A stretch of DNA of 6,841 nucleotides from Nanobdellota archaeon (GCA_023144115.1 JAGLGH010000194.1:1-6841); one strand, 5' to 3'. Positions 1-6,453 are shown, counted from the stretch's first letter. Notes: generated by a model from the sequence alone, not told the origin. A program made the numbers and translations.

Positions 1-2
1 AG

Positions 3-608
3 GATGATTTCTGGGATGACCTGACTTTTGATGATGTGGAGCTTTTGGTTTGCGAAATAGCGCCATTGATGAAATATTTTGAGCCAAATCCAAGAAGAGT
101 GGTTAAGATTGATGCTCCGGATTTGGTTTTAAGCAGGGAAAAGTTTGAAAAGGAAATAAAAGAGGACACTCGTCTGATGGAGTTTATTGAGAAAAACGCG
201 CTTGTGAAAAAGATCAAAAATGGCGAGGGTGTTACGTCTATTGAATTGAAAGAACTGGAAGCGCAGTTGTCTTCATTGAGACCGGAGTTGACTATTGAGA
301 ATATCCAAAAATACCAGAAAAAGGATTTTATGGTGTTTCTGCGTGATATTATTGGTTTGAGGCGTGATTATACTCCTAAAGAAGTGATTGAGAGGAAATT
401 TGATGAGTTTATTATCTTCAAGAATAATTATAGCTCCAGACAGCTTGAATTTCTGGAAGTTTTGAAGAAGGTGTTTGCGGACAGAAAGTATATTGAACTT
501 TCTGATATGGCAGAGCCGCCACTTTGCTCTGAGTATCCGAGGGATTATTTCAAGATGACTGACCTGAAAGCAATTGTCAGAAAATGCAATGAGATTAAGA
601 TGTGTTGA
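3..608 (+). CDS. hsdR: Type I restriction enzyme subunit R (HsdR), C-terminal part
   Basis: HsdR is the ATP-dependent DNA translocase and endonuclease of type I restriction complexes. Only its last 201 codons are visible; the frame is open to the left edge, so the true start, nuclease domain and helicase motifs lie outside the window. The visible part resembles the EcoEI-type R-protein C-terminal domain (PF08463), which docks on the HsdM/HsdS core. Recognisable stretches are DDFWDDLTFDDVE at the edge, EIAPLMKYFEPNP, DAPDLVLSREKFEKEI, LRPELTIENIQKYQ and a terminal IVRKCNEIKMC. The GTG at 36 is internal and not the start, because the family match continues upstream of it. The nearest downstream gene is 193 bases away across a promoter region, so hsdR is probably transcribed separately from hsdS and hsdM. 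The family call rests on remembered motif similarity. An intact protein is expected but cannot be shown. Confidence 0.85.
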   Translation, partial: DDFWDDLTFDDVELLVCEIAPLMKYFEPNPRRVVKIDAPDLVLSREKFEKEIKEDTRLMEFIEKNALVKKIKNGEGVTSIELKELEAQLSSLRPELTIENIQKYQKKDFMVFLRDIIGLRRDYTPKEVIERKFDEFIIFKNNYSSRQLEFLEVLKKVFADRKYIELSDMAEPPLCSEYPRDYFKMTDLKAIVRKCNEIKMC

Positions 609-718
609 GTTGTGTTCAGAAAGTGTGATGAACCCCGCTTAATCGTCCTGAACTCAATCCTGAGCCGTCATCCTTTAGGCGGATCTTACTCATCGTTTGT
701 GATTTAGGTGCGCAACCA

Positions 719-726
719 TATAAATA
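719..726 (+). promoter_or_regulatory. Distal TATA-like element
   Basis: TATAAATA lies in an AT-rich patch of the hsdR-RHH gap. With archaeal spacing of about 25 bases, a transcript would start near 747, inside the inverted repeat at 743-759. It is weaker evidence than the proximal TATA box because no start codon sits at the matching distance. It may be an alternative promoter or only AT-rich sequence. Confidence 0.35.
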
Positions 727-742
727 TCGGAATTATAAACTA

Positions 743-759
743 GGTCTACTCGGTAGACC
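743..759 (+). repeat. Perfect inverted repeat, candidate operator
   Basis: GGTCTAC (743-749), a 3-base spacer TCG, then GTAGACC (753-759) make a perfect 7-bp dyad. It ends seven bases before the presumed BRE (766-771) of the proximal promoter and covers the start expected from the distal TATA element. No T-run follows, so it is not an obvious terminator. Position and symmetry suit binding of a dimeric regulator. The RHH protein encoded immediately downstream is the natural candidate, which is an inference. Confidence 0.5.
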
Positions 760-765
760 CGATTC

Positions 766-779
766 GATAAATTTATAAG
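766..779 (+). promoter_or_regulatory. Archaeal BRE/TATA promoter of the operon
   Basis: GATAAA (766-771) followed by TTTATAAG (772-779) looks like an archaeal BRE plus TATA box. The TATA centre is about 26 bases before the A of the ATG at 802. Since archaeal transcription usually begins 25-27 bases from the TATA centre, the mRNA probably starts at or within a base or two of that ATG, giving a leaderless first cistron. The GGGG at 797-800 abuts the ATG and is too close to serve as a normal ribosome binding site. Confidence 0.65.
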
Positions 780-801
780 CTTTTAGTTCTCATATTGGGG
801 T

Positions 802-1176
802 ATGGAATTCAAGTCTGTTTCAGCAAAGATGTCGAGAGAAGATGTCACTTTGTTTAAAGCATTCTGTGAAAAAAAGGGGGTTTCTCCTTCTGAACTCATA
901 AGAGAATTGATTTTGCGCGAGCTGAAAGTACCCATCCCACATACGGTTGCCGGGAGAAATATAATTCATTATGATAAAGGAAATGATGTGTTTGTGTGGT
1001 CTGTTGCGCTTGACAATGGCGAAGAAATTGATGTACTACGGAATGTTTCGCCGGCTTTTCTTGAGGATTTGATGGAGATAATTGACAGGGGGCTTGATGA
1101 GCGCGCATCGTTTATTGGGAAGAGAAAAAATGGGTCGGTAGCGGTACCGAGCAATATTTTGAGGGGAGAAAAATGA
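802..1176 (+). CDS. Ribbon-helix-helix (CopG/Arc-type) DNA-binding protein
   Basis: This 124-residue protein begins with a pattern typical of ribbon-helix-helix regulators. A short strand (FKSVSAKMS) is followed by helix A (about 11-25, REDVTLFKAFCEKKG), a VSP turn, and helix B (about 30-43, SELIRELILRELKV). Such proteins bind operators as dimers by inserting the N-terminal strands in the major groove. Residues 55-124 form a separate part of unknown role: a predicted beta hairpin (DVFVWSVALDNGEEIDVL), a helix (SPAFLEDLMEIIDRGLDER), and a basic tail. ATG 802 is chosen because the TATA box predicts a leaderless transcript starting there; M10 would break the RHH strand. It is first in the operon and overlaps the ATPase gene by four bases (ATGA). 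It probably regulates the operon, perhaps through the dyad at 743-759; that is inferred. An antitoxin role is possible, but no toxin-like partner is visible. Confidence 0.75.
   Translation: MEFKSVSAKMSREDVTLFKAFCEKKGVSPSELIRELILRELKVPIPHTVAGRNIIHYDKGNDVFVWSVALDNGEEIDVLRNVSPAFLEDLMEIIDRGLDERASFIGKRKNGSVAVPSNILRGEK
1161..1168 (+). promoter_or_regulatory. Ribosome binding site inside the RHH gene
   Basis: GAGGGGAG lies within the last codons of the RHH gene, four bases before the ATG at 1173. It supports that start, which overlaps the RHH stop codon as ATGA, and suggests coupled translation of the two regulators. Confidence 0.6.
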
Positions 1177-2522
1177 TTAAAGAATCTGAAACTGTGGAGT
1201 TGAAGAGGTCTACATCGGAATTAAAAGAAGCCATTATTTCAATGGTTGCTATTCTCAACAAACACAGACGGGGAAAGGTATATTTTGGTGTGAGGGACTG
1301 CGGGAAAGTTATCGGGCAGAATATAGGGATAAAAACAATCAGAGATATCTCAAAGTCTGTTTCTGATCACATTGAGCCGAAAATATTTCCGAAGATATAT
1401 CAACAAAATATTGATGGCAAAGAGTGTATTATCGTGGAGTTTGAAGGTAAAAATATCCCGTATTTTGCTTATGGCCGTGCATATATGAGGGTTGGTGATG
1501 ACGACAGGCAATTGTCTGCAAAGGAGTTGGAGAATCTGATTTTAAAGAAGAACAGTGAGAATATAAGGTGGGATAGCCAGATATGTGAAAATGCCACATT
1601 AGATGATATTGATGATGCAATACTGGAAAAGTTTGTTGAGTTGACGAAGAAATCAAAAAGAATCAGTATTGATAAAGAGGATAAGGAATTGATATTGAAG
1701 AAGCTGGATTTAATCAGAGATAATAAATTAACGAATGCATCTATTATTCTTTTTGGCAAAAATCCATCGGAGTTTTTTCTCAATAATGTTGTCAAGTGCG
1801 GAAGGTTCAGGGGGGTTCTTAAGAAAGAGTTTATTGATATGAAGGATTATAGCGGCAATCTTTTTGATAATCTTGAGAGCAGTATTTCTTTTTTTAAAGA
1901 CCATTTGAGGCTTGAGGCGAAAATTAAGGGTCTTTTGAGGGTTGAGGAATGGGAGATTCCGATTGAAGCATTGAGAGAAGCGGTTATTAATGCCCTGATT
2001 CACAGGGATTATTTTGAGAATAGTTTTACTTATATTAAAATGTATGATTCGGATATTGTTATCGCGAATCCCGGGTATTTGCCTGAAAGCCTGAAGATTA
2101 CGGATTTATACAAAGAGCATGAATCGTGCCTGAGAAACCCGCTTATTGCAAATGTGTTTTATTATGCAGGGCATATTGATGCTTGGGGAAGAGGCAGCTT
2201 GAATATTATTGGTTTTTTAGCTAAGAAGAAGTTGGACATGCCCCGCTTTGAAGAGAGCGGCGGGTCTTTTAGGATTATTTTTAAAAGACAGGAGTTCGGG
2301 GCGGATAGAGGAACTGTGGAGAAAACTGTGGAGAAGACTGTGGAGAAAATGATTGACTTAATAAAGGAAAATCCAAAAATCACAGTTCAAGAGCTTGTTT
2401 TAAAAATCGGTCTTTCAAGAAGAGGTATTGAATGGAACATCTCAAAATTGAAGGAGAAAGGTATTTTAAAGCGCATCGGTCCTGATAGGGGGGGATATTG
2501 GGAGATTGTGGAGGAGAATTGA
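1173..2522 (+). CDS. AlbA_2 (Schlafen-like) and GHKL-type ATPase-domain protein with C-terminal winged helix
   Basis: The 449-residue protein has the three-part layout of COG2865, often annotated as 'predicted transcriptional regulator' or 'RecG-like'. Residues about 5-120 match the Schlafen AlbA_2 domain (ESETVELKRS, GKVYFGVRDCGKVIGQ, AYMRVGDDDRQLSAKELE). Residues about 260-375 match the RecG-C/HATPase_c_4 region: E269 and N273 in EAVINALIHRDY, an IANPG turn at 297-301, and a GRG at 339-341 in AWGRGS, reminiscent of GHKL N, G1 and G2 boxes. A repetitive linker (TVEK three times, 381-392) leads to a winged helix-turn-helix (about 395-449, ITVQELVLKIGLSRRGIEWNISKLKEKGILKR). It is not a RecG helicase, because helicase motifs are absent. 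Relatives recur in defence islands and in type I R-M loci. DNA binding is likely; actual ATP use is unproven. It overlaps the RHH gene by four bases and abuts the next start codon. Confidence 0.85.
   Translation: MIKESETVELKRSTSELKEAIISMVAILNKHRRGKVYFGVRDCGKVIGQNIGIKTIRDISKSVSDHIEPKIFPKIYQQNIDGKECIIVEFEGKNIPYFAYGRAYMRVGDDDRQLSAKELENLILKKNSENIRWDSQICENATLDDIDDAILEKFVELTKKSKRISIDKEDKELILKKLDLIRDNKLTNASIILFGKNPSEFFLNNVVKCGRFRGVLKKEFIDMKDYSGNLFDNLESSISFFKDHLRLEAKIKGLLRVEEWEIPIEALREAVINALIHRDYFENSFTYIKMYDSDIVIANPGYLPESLKITDLYKEHESCLRNPLIANVFYYAGHIDAWGRGSLNIIGFLAKKKLDMPRFEESGGSFRIIFKRQEFGADRGTVEKTVEKTVEKMIDLIKENPKITVQELVLKIGLSRRGIEWNISKLKEKGILKRIGPDRGGYWEIVEEN
2313..2348 (+). repeat. Three tandem 12-bp repeats inside the ATPase/wHTH gene
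   Basis: The unit ACTGTGGAGAAA occurs three times in tandem (2313-2324, 2325-2336, 2337-2348), with one A-to-G change ending copy two. It encodes TVEK three times, forming the linker between the ATPase-like domain and the winged helix. The 12-bp period keeps frame, so copy-number changes would only alter linker length. Confidence 0.95.
2509..2516 (+). promoter_or_regulatory. Ribosome binding site for the 227-residue membrane protein
   Basis: TGGAGGAG lies in the last codons of the ATPase gene, six bases before ATG 2523. The upstream TGA (2520-2522) directly abuts that ATG, so translation is probably coupled. Confidence 0.65.
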
Positions 2523-3206
2523 ATGAGTATTGATTACATTTTTCATATTTTTGTTTCAACAACAAGGATAATTCTAAATATAGCTTATACTTATTCTGAT
2601 TCAATAATTGCAATTGCAAATATAATTCTGATTGTATTTGTTTTTACTCAGTTAAGAGATTCCAGAAAACCGTTGTTATTTACAAAATACATTCACGAAA
2701 ATAAAGAACCAAAAGACAGACAAAACATTTTAGAAGATAATCCCTATTATTTTACGGTGATTAATAAATCTAAAAATTTAGCTAAGAATATTGAAATCAA
2801 ATATAATTTTAAATCTAAAGAATGCAATCTATCCGGGACAGAAAAAATAAGTTATCTTGGTCCAGAAGAAGCAACAAGAATTCTTTTATCTTGTGGATGC
2901 CTTATCAAAGAATATCCTGAATTATTTGATGAAAAAAAAGAAGGAGATAGATATAATACAATCCCAAAAAAAAACTTGAAGTTAAAATTAGATTTCGAAA
3001 TAAAATACAATCCAGTATTTGCTTCTTTATTTTGTTATAAAACAAAAGATAGTTATGAAATAGTATGGGGCTCTATGGAAAGCTATCCGCGATTTAAAGA
3101 CCATCCAAGAATAAGTTGCTGGAATAAAAGAGATGGAAAATATTACATAGATAAATTAGAGGGAGAATCAATTCAAATAACAAAACCGTTAAAAGATGAT
3201 TGGTGA
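2523..3206 (+). CDS. Membrane-anchored protein of unknown function
   Basis: I do not recognise this 227-residue protein. Residues 24-43 (DSIIAIANIILIVFVFTQL region) form a clear transmembrane helix; residues 4-21 form a weaker hydrophobic helix interrupted by R12. The charged RDSRK after the strong helix suggests, by the positive-inside rule, that the C-terminal domain faces the cytoplasm. That domain looks beta-rich; FTVINKSKNLAKNIEIKYNF (about 77-96) resembles an immunoglobulin-like strand pair seen in many prokaryotic membrane-anchored proteins. There is an SCGC cysteine pair near 124-127 but no full metal-site pattern and no catalytic motif. The gene is strikingly A-rich: three 60-base blocks counted by hand (starting 2701, 2821, 2941) have 17, 22 and 14 G+C, against 30 of 60 in the block at 1261. 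It lies between the regulators and hsdS, suggesting an accessory defence role or a recently acquired passenger. Confidence 0.75.
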   Translation: MSIDYIFHIFVSTTRIILNIAYTYSDSIIAIANIILIVFVFTQLRDSRKPLLFTKYIHENKEPKDRQNILEDNPYYFTVINKSKNLAKNIEIKYNFKSKECNLSGTEKISYLGPEEATRILLSCGCLIKEYPELFDEKKEGDRYNTIPKKNLKLKLDFEIKYNPVFASLFCYKTKDSYEIVWGSMESYPRFKDHPRISCWNKRDGKYYIDKLEGESIQITKPLKDDW

Positions 3207-3207
3207 T
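3202..3207 (+). promoter_or_regulatory. Ribosome binding site of hsdS
   Basis: GGTGAT overlaps the stop codon of the previous gene and lies seven bases before ATG 3215. It decides the start: the ATG at 3208 opens a frame that closes within nine codons, and no other in-frame ATG precedes the first recognition domain. Confidence 0.65.
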
Positions 3208-3214
3208 ATGTTAA

Positions 3215-4468
3215 ATGACAAGAATAAACAATAATAAAGTCAACAAAATAAAACCTCCTGGAAAAAATATATCCACACAAAATAGACATTTTGAAAATGA
3301 TTTGCCGGAAAGTTGGAAGATTGTAAAATTGCATGATGTAGCAGAATTCATCAACGGCAGAGCATTTAAACCTTCTGAGTGGGGTAATAAAGGACTCCCT
3401 ATAATCAGAATACAGAATTTAACTGAATCATCATCCGTTATAAACCATTATGATGGAGTTTATGATAAAAAATATTATGTTGATACTGGCGATATTCTTT
3501 TATCTTGGTCCGCCACATTAGACATATTTAAGTGGAAAAAATGTCCTGCTTTATTGAATCAGCATATTTTCAAAGTTAAACCTAAAAAAGACATATTATC
3601 AGATGATTACTTTTTGTATTATCTGAAAACAATATTACAGAAATTAAAAGATAAAACCCACGGATCAGGAATGAAGCACATCACTAAACCCGAATTAGTG
3701 AAGCAGGAGATGATTCTACCACCACTTTTAACTCAGAAGAAAATTGTTGCTGTCCTTGAAAAAGCTGAAAAACTCAGGGAATGGAGAAAGGAAGCTGATG
3801 CGCTTACTAATGAGTTTTTGAAATGCGTTTTTCTGGATATGTTTGGGGACCCTGTTAAGAATCCAAAAGGATGGGATATCATAAAATTCGAGGAGATATT
3901 ACTAGAAAATCCACAAAATGGATTATATAAACCGATAACGGCGTATGGTGAAGGGACGCCAATACTGAGAATTGATTCTTTTTACGATGGAAAAATCACT
4001 AATATTGGTGAGCTCAAGCGCCTCAAATGTACAAAAAAAGAAATTGAAAAATTCAAAGTTCAGATTGGCGATATAATGATTAATAGAGTCAATAGTCTTA
4101 AATATCTTGGAAAATGTGGACTTGTTCAAAATCTTGTTGAAGATATGGTTTATGAATCAAATATGATGCGTATAAGAATAAGAACAGAGATATTAAATTA
4201 CACTTTTATGACTATGTTTCTATGTACAAGATACATAAAAAATCAAATTCTTACAAGAGCAAAAAAGGCAGTTAATCAAGCAAGTATTAATCAAAAGGAC
4301 GTGAACTCTCTTAAAATATTAGTTCCACCAATAGAACTCCAAAATAAATACGCATCAATTGTTGAAAAAGTTGAGGAGATGCACGATGCGCAAAAACAGT
4401 CAAAACAAGAAATTGACAATCTGTTTGATGCGCTTATGCAAAAAGCGTTCAAAGGAGAGTTGGTATAA
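3215..4468 (+). CDS. hsdS: Type I restriction-modification specificity subunit HsdS
   Basis: HsdS binds the bipartite DNA target and recruits two HsdM and two HsdR subunits. The 417-residue protein has the full two-domain layout of the methylase_S family (PF01420). After an N-terminal extension of about 29 residues, the first target recognition domain runs from LPESW (30-34) to about 167. A central conserved helix follows (about 168-214, LPPLLTQKKIVAVLEKAEKL to FLDMFGDP). The second recognition domain runs about 218-370, and a C-terminal conserved helix covers about 371-417 (PPIELQNKYASI to LFDALMQKAFKGELV). Length is normal and nothing is truncated. Each recognition domain should read one half of the target; the target itself cannot be deduced. 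The recognition domains are AT-richer than the conserved helices, as expected from domain exchange. The gene sits upstream of hsdM, separated from it by a small membrane protein gene; its stop directly abuts that gene's ATG. Confidence 0.95.
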   Translation: MTRINNNKVNKIKPPGKNISTQNRHFENDLPESWKIVKLHDVAEFINGRAFKPSEWGNKGLPIIRIQNLTESSSVINHYDGVYDKKYYVDTGDILLSWSATLDIFKWKKCPALLNQHIFKVKPKKDILSDDYFLYYLKTILQKLKDKTHGSGMKHITKPELVKQEMILPPLLTQKKIVAVLEKAEKLREWRKEADALTNEFLKCVFLDMFGDPVKNPKGWDIIKFEEILLENPQNGLYKPITAYGEGTPILRIDSFYDGKITNIGELKRLKCTKKEIEKFKVQIGDIMINRVNSLKYLGKCGLVQNLVEDMVYESNMMRIRIRTEILNYTFMTMFLCTRYIKNQILTRAKKAVNQASINQKDVNSLKILVPPIELQNKYASIVEKVEEMHDAQKQSKQEIDNLFDALMQKAFKGELV

Positions 4469-4852
4469 ATGGCAAAGAATGATAATGGTTTGGGGATAAT
4501 TATCCTTGCAGTATTTGCAGGCGCAGTTTTTGCTCTTTATTTCCTATCAAAAATCGCTTTTGTTTTAGGTTTAATGTTGATAGTTGGTTCAATATTTCTT
4601 TTAGTTATGGGGCATACGTCACAAGAGAGCACATTCAGTGAGATTGGCGTTATTCTGTTAGTTGTTGGATTGATATTTGCGGGCGTAGGTCATGGAGGCA
4701 TAACATTCTTTGAAGAAAATCCAACAGGCAGAAGTTTGCTGGATACAAGTAATGTTATTGCGGATACTGCAAAAGAAAGTGTTAAAACATATAATGAAAT
4801 TAGTCAAATTGAGAGAAAAGCAGCGCAAAATATCATAAATCAAACTTCTTGA
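4469..4852 (+). CDS. Small three-helix membrane protein of unknown function
   Basis: I do not recognise this 127-residue protein. Three hydrophobic helices are visible: about 8-26 (LGIIILAVFAGAVFALYFL), 29-47 (IAFVLGLMLIVGSIFLLVM) and 59-78 (IGVILLVVGLIFAGVGHGGI). TM3 holds a glycine-rich GVGHGG turn. The remaining 45 or so residues are soluble and probably helical, ending in a polar amphipathic stretch (YNEISQIERKAAQNIINQ). No signal peptidase site, enzyme motif or holin hallmark is certain, although size and helix number would fit a holin-like or pore-type protein as well as a structural membrane protein. The start abuts the hsdS stop codon, with GGAG at 4454-4457 as a modest ribosome site. 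Its stop codon lies in the hsdM ribosome site. Being wedged between hsdS and hsdM, which normally need balanced expression, suggests it is co-expressed with them, but its link to restriction is unproven. Confidence 0.75.
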   Translation: MAKNDNGLGIIILAVFAGAVFALYFLSKIAFVLGLMLIVGSIFLLVMGHTSQESTFSEIGVILLVVGLIFAGVGHGGITFFEENPTGRSLLDTSNVIADTAKESVKTYNEISQIERKAAQNIINQTS

Positions 4853-4857
4853 GGTGA
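4851..4857 (+). promoter_or_regulatory. Strong ribosome binding site of hsdM
   Basis: GAGGTGA is a near-complete match to the archaeal 16S rRNA tail complement. It lies six bases before ATG 4864 and overlaps the TGA stop of the small membrane protein. It is the best ribosome site in the window and fixes the hsdM start. Confidence 0.8.
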
Positions 4858-4863
4858 ATTAAT

Positions 4864-6351
4864 ATGCTAGATACGGAATTAAAATCAAAGATAAACCAAT
4901 TATGGGATAAGTTTTGGAGCGGGGGGATTTCTAATCCGCTCCAGGCGATTGAGCAGATGTCTTATCTGCTTTTTATGAAGCGCCTTGAAGATGAAGACAT
5001 TGCGCGCGAGCAAAATGCAGAGTTGAAAGAGGAAAAATATGTATCAATCTTTAAAGATAACGAAGACTGCAAATGGTCTGAATGGACTAACTTTTCAGCA
5101 GATACTATTCTTGCGCATGTGAGGGATAAAGTGTTTCCGTTTTTAAGAAACCTCGGCAGTGAAGATTCCCTTTATTCAAAATATATGAAAGATGCCGTAT
5201 TCTCAATACCGACTCCATCTCTTCTTATTGAAGCTGTAAAAATTATAAACGGGATGCATATAAAGGAGCAGAATCGGGATACTAAGGGAGATATATATGA
5301 GTATCTTCTTTCGGAACTAAAAACTGCGGGTAAAAACGGGCAGTTTCGGACTCCGCGCCACATCATCAAGATGATGGTAGAACTAACAAACCCAAAAATA
5401 GGCGATGGTATCTGTGATCCTGCCTGCGGAACCGCGGGTTTTTTGGTGGCTTCTTATGAATATATTTTGAAGAAAAATACGTCTTCTGATTTCATTAAAA
5501 AGGATGAGCATGGGAATGAATACAATTTCAAGGGAGATAAATTAAATGAAGAACAGTGGAAGGCATTAAGAGAGAATACACTTCACGGGTTTGATTTTGA
5601 ACAGACTATGGTTCGAATTTCTTTAATGAACCTGATGATGCATGGCATCAATTATCCGAACATTAAGCAATTAAATACGCTTTCAACCAGATATAATGAA
5701 GAGAACCACTATGATATTGTGTTAGCTAACCCGCCGTTTAAAGGGAGTATTGATGAATCTGAACTTAGCGGGGATTTTACTATAAGGACTAAGAAAACAG
5801 AGATACTTTTTCTTGAATTAATGTATAATATATTGTCAAGCGGCGGGAGATGCGCTGTGATTGTGCCTGACGGCGTTTTATTTGGAAATTCGAATGCCCA
5901 TAAGAAAATCAGGAAAAAACTACTTGAAGAGTGCCGGCTGGATGCAGTTATATCTATGCCGTCTGGAATATTTAAGCCGTATGCAGGAGTGTCCACAGGA
6001 ATACTGGTTTTCACCAAAGGAGAACCTACTGAGAAGGTCTGGTTTTATAATATGAAATCTGATGGCTATAGTCTAGATGATAAAAGGACTTTTATAGATG
6101 GGATGGGAGACATTCCAAATATAATTGAAAAATTCAGGAACAAAGACAAAGAAAAATTTGAAGACAGAAAGGCAAAATGTTTTGTTGTGCCATTTGATGA
6201 AATTAAAGAAAATGAATATGATTTGAGTATTTCAAAATACCAGGAAATTGAATATGAAGAAGTTCATTATGAAAAGCCTGAAGTGATTAAAGAGAAGATA
6301 CTTGAATTGGAGAAGAAGATATTCAGAAGTCTGGAAGAATTGGAATTATGA
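4864..6351 (+). CDS. hsdM: Type I restriction-modification methyltransferase subunit HsdM
   Basis: HsdM transfers a methyl group from S-adenosylmethionine to adenine N6 within the site chosen by HsdS, protecting host DNA. The 495-residue length is normal. The N-terminal helical HsdM_N domain (about 1-140) begins LKSKINQLWDKFWSGG and contains NPLQAIEQMSYLLFMKRLED. The N6_Mtase domain (about 145-460) carries GQFRTPRHI near 159, the AdoMet-binding motif I DPACGTAGFL at 185-194, and the catalytic motif IV NPPF at 289-292 in DIVLANPPFKGS. A charged helical tail (about 470-495) likely contacts HsdS. All key residues are present, so the enzyme should be active. It follows the small membrane protein by 11 bases and is the last gene of the operon. 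The length and the partner HsdR type suggest the IB (EcoAI/EcoEI-like) family, but that subfamily assignment is tentative. Confidence 0.97.
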   Translation: MLDTELKSKINQLWDKFWSGGISNPLQAIEQMSYLLFMKRLEDEDIAREQNAELKEEKYVSIFKDNEDCKWSEWTNFSADTILAHVRDKVFPFLRNLGSEDSLYSKYMKDAVFSIPTPSLLIEAVKIINGMHIKEQNRDTKGDIYEYLLSELKTAGKNGQFRTPRHIIKMMVELTNPKIGDGICDPACGTAGFLVASYEYILKKNTSSDFIKKDEHGNEYNFKGDKLNEEQWKALRENTLHGFDFEQTMVRISLMNLMMHGINYPNIKQLNTLSTRYNEENHYDIVLANPPFKGSIDESELSGDFTIRTKKTEILFLELMYNILSSGGRCAVIVPDGVLFGNSNAHKKIRKKLLEECRLDAVISMPSGIFKPYAGVSTGILVFTKGEPTEKVWFYNMKSDGYSLDDKRTFIDGMGDIPNIIEKFRNKDKEKFEDRKAKCFVVPFDEIKENEYDLSISKYQEIEYEEVHYEKPEVIKEKILELEKKIFRSLEELEL

Positions 6352-6453
6352 GGTCATGAGGATGGTTTTTGAAATTTTAGGTTAGTGGACGCGGAAAAAT
6401 ATGACGTTTTTAGAAACATATTTAGTAACTACGTAGGCATATTCACGACATCA

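Noticed and set aside
625..663. C-box-like GTGATGA (625-631) followed by CTGA at 648-651 and 660-663, hinting at a C/D box guide RNA.
   Set aside because: The C to first CTGA spacing is 16 bases, no C' box lies between the two CTGA motifs, and the terminal stem is missing. The match is to short motifs only.
616..693. A 25-codon minus-strand frame (ATG from 693, stop at 616) in the hsdR-RHH gap.
   Set aside because: No ribosome site, no TATA box at a suitable distance and no recognised family; frames of this size are expected by chance.
896..1154. Minus-strand open frames of 61-70 codons opposite the RHH gene.
   Set aside because: They lie wholly within a well-supported gene and have low-complexity, serine/histidine-rich translations typical of shadow frames.
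1173..2522. Annotation as a RecG helicase, which automatic tools may give.
   Set aside because: The protein has no helicase motifs or wedge domain; only the C-terminal ATPase-like region carried by 'RecG-related' regulators is shared.
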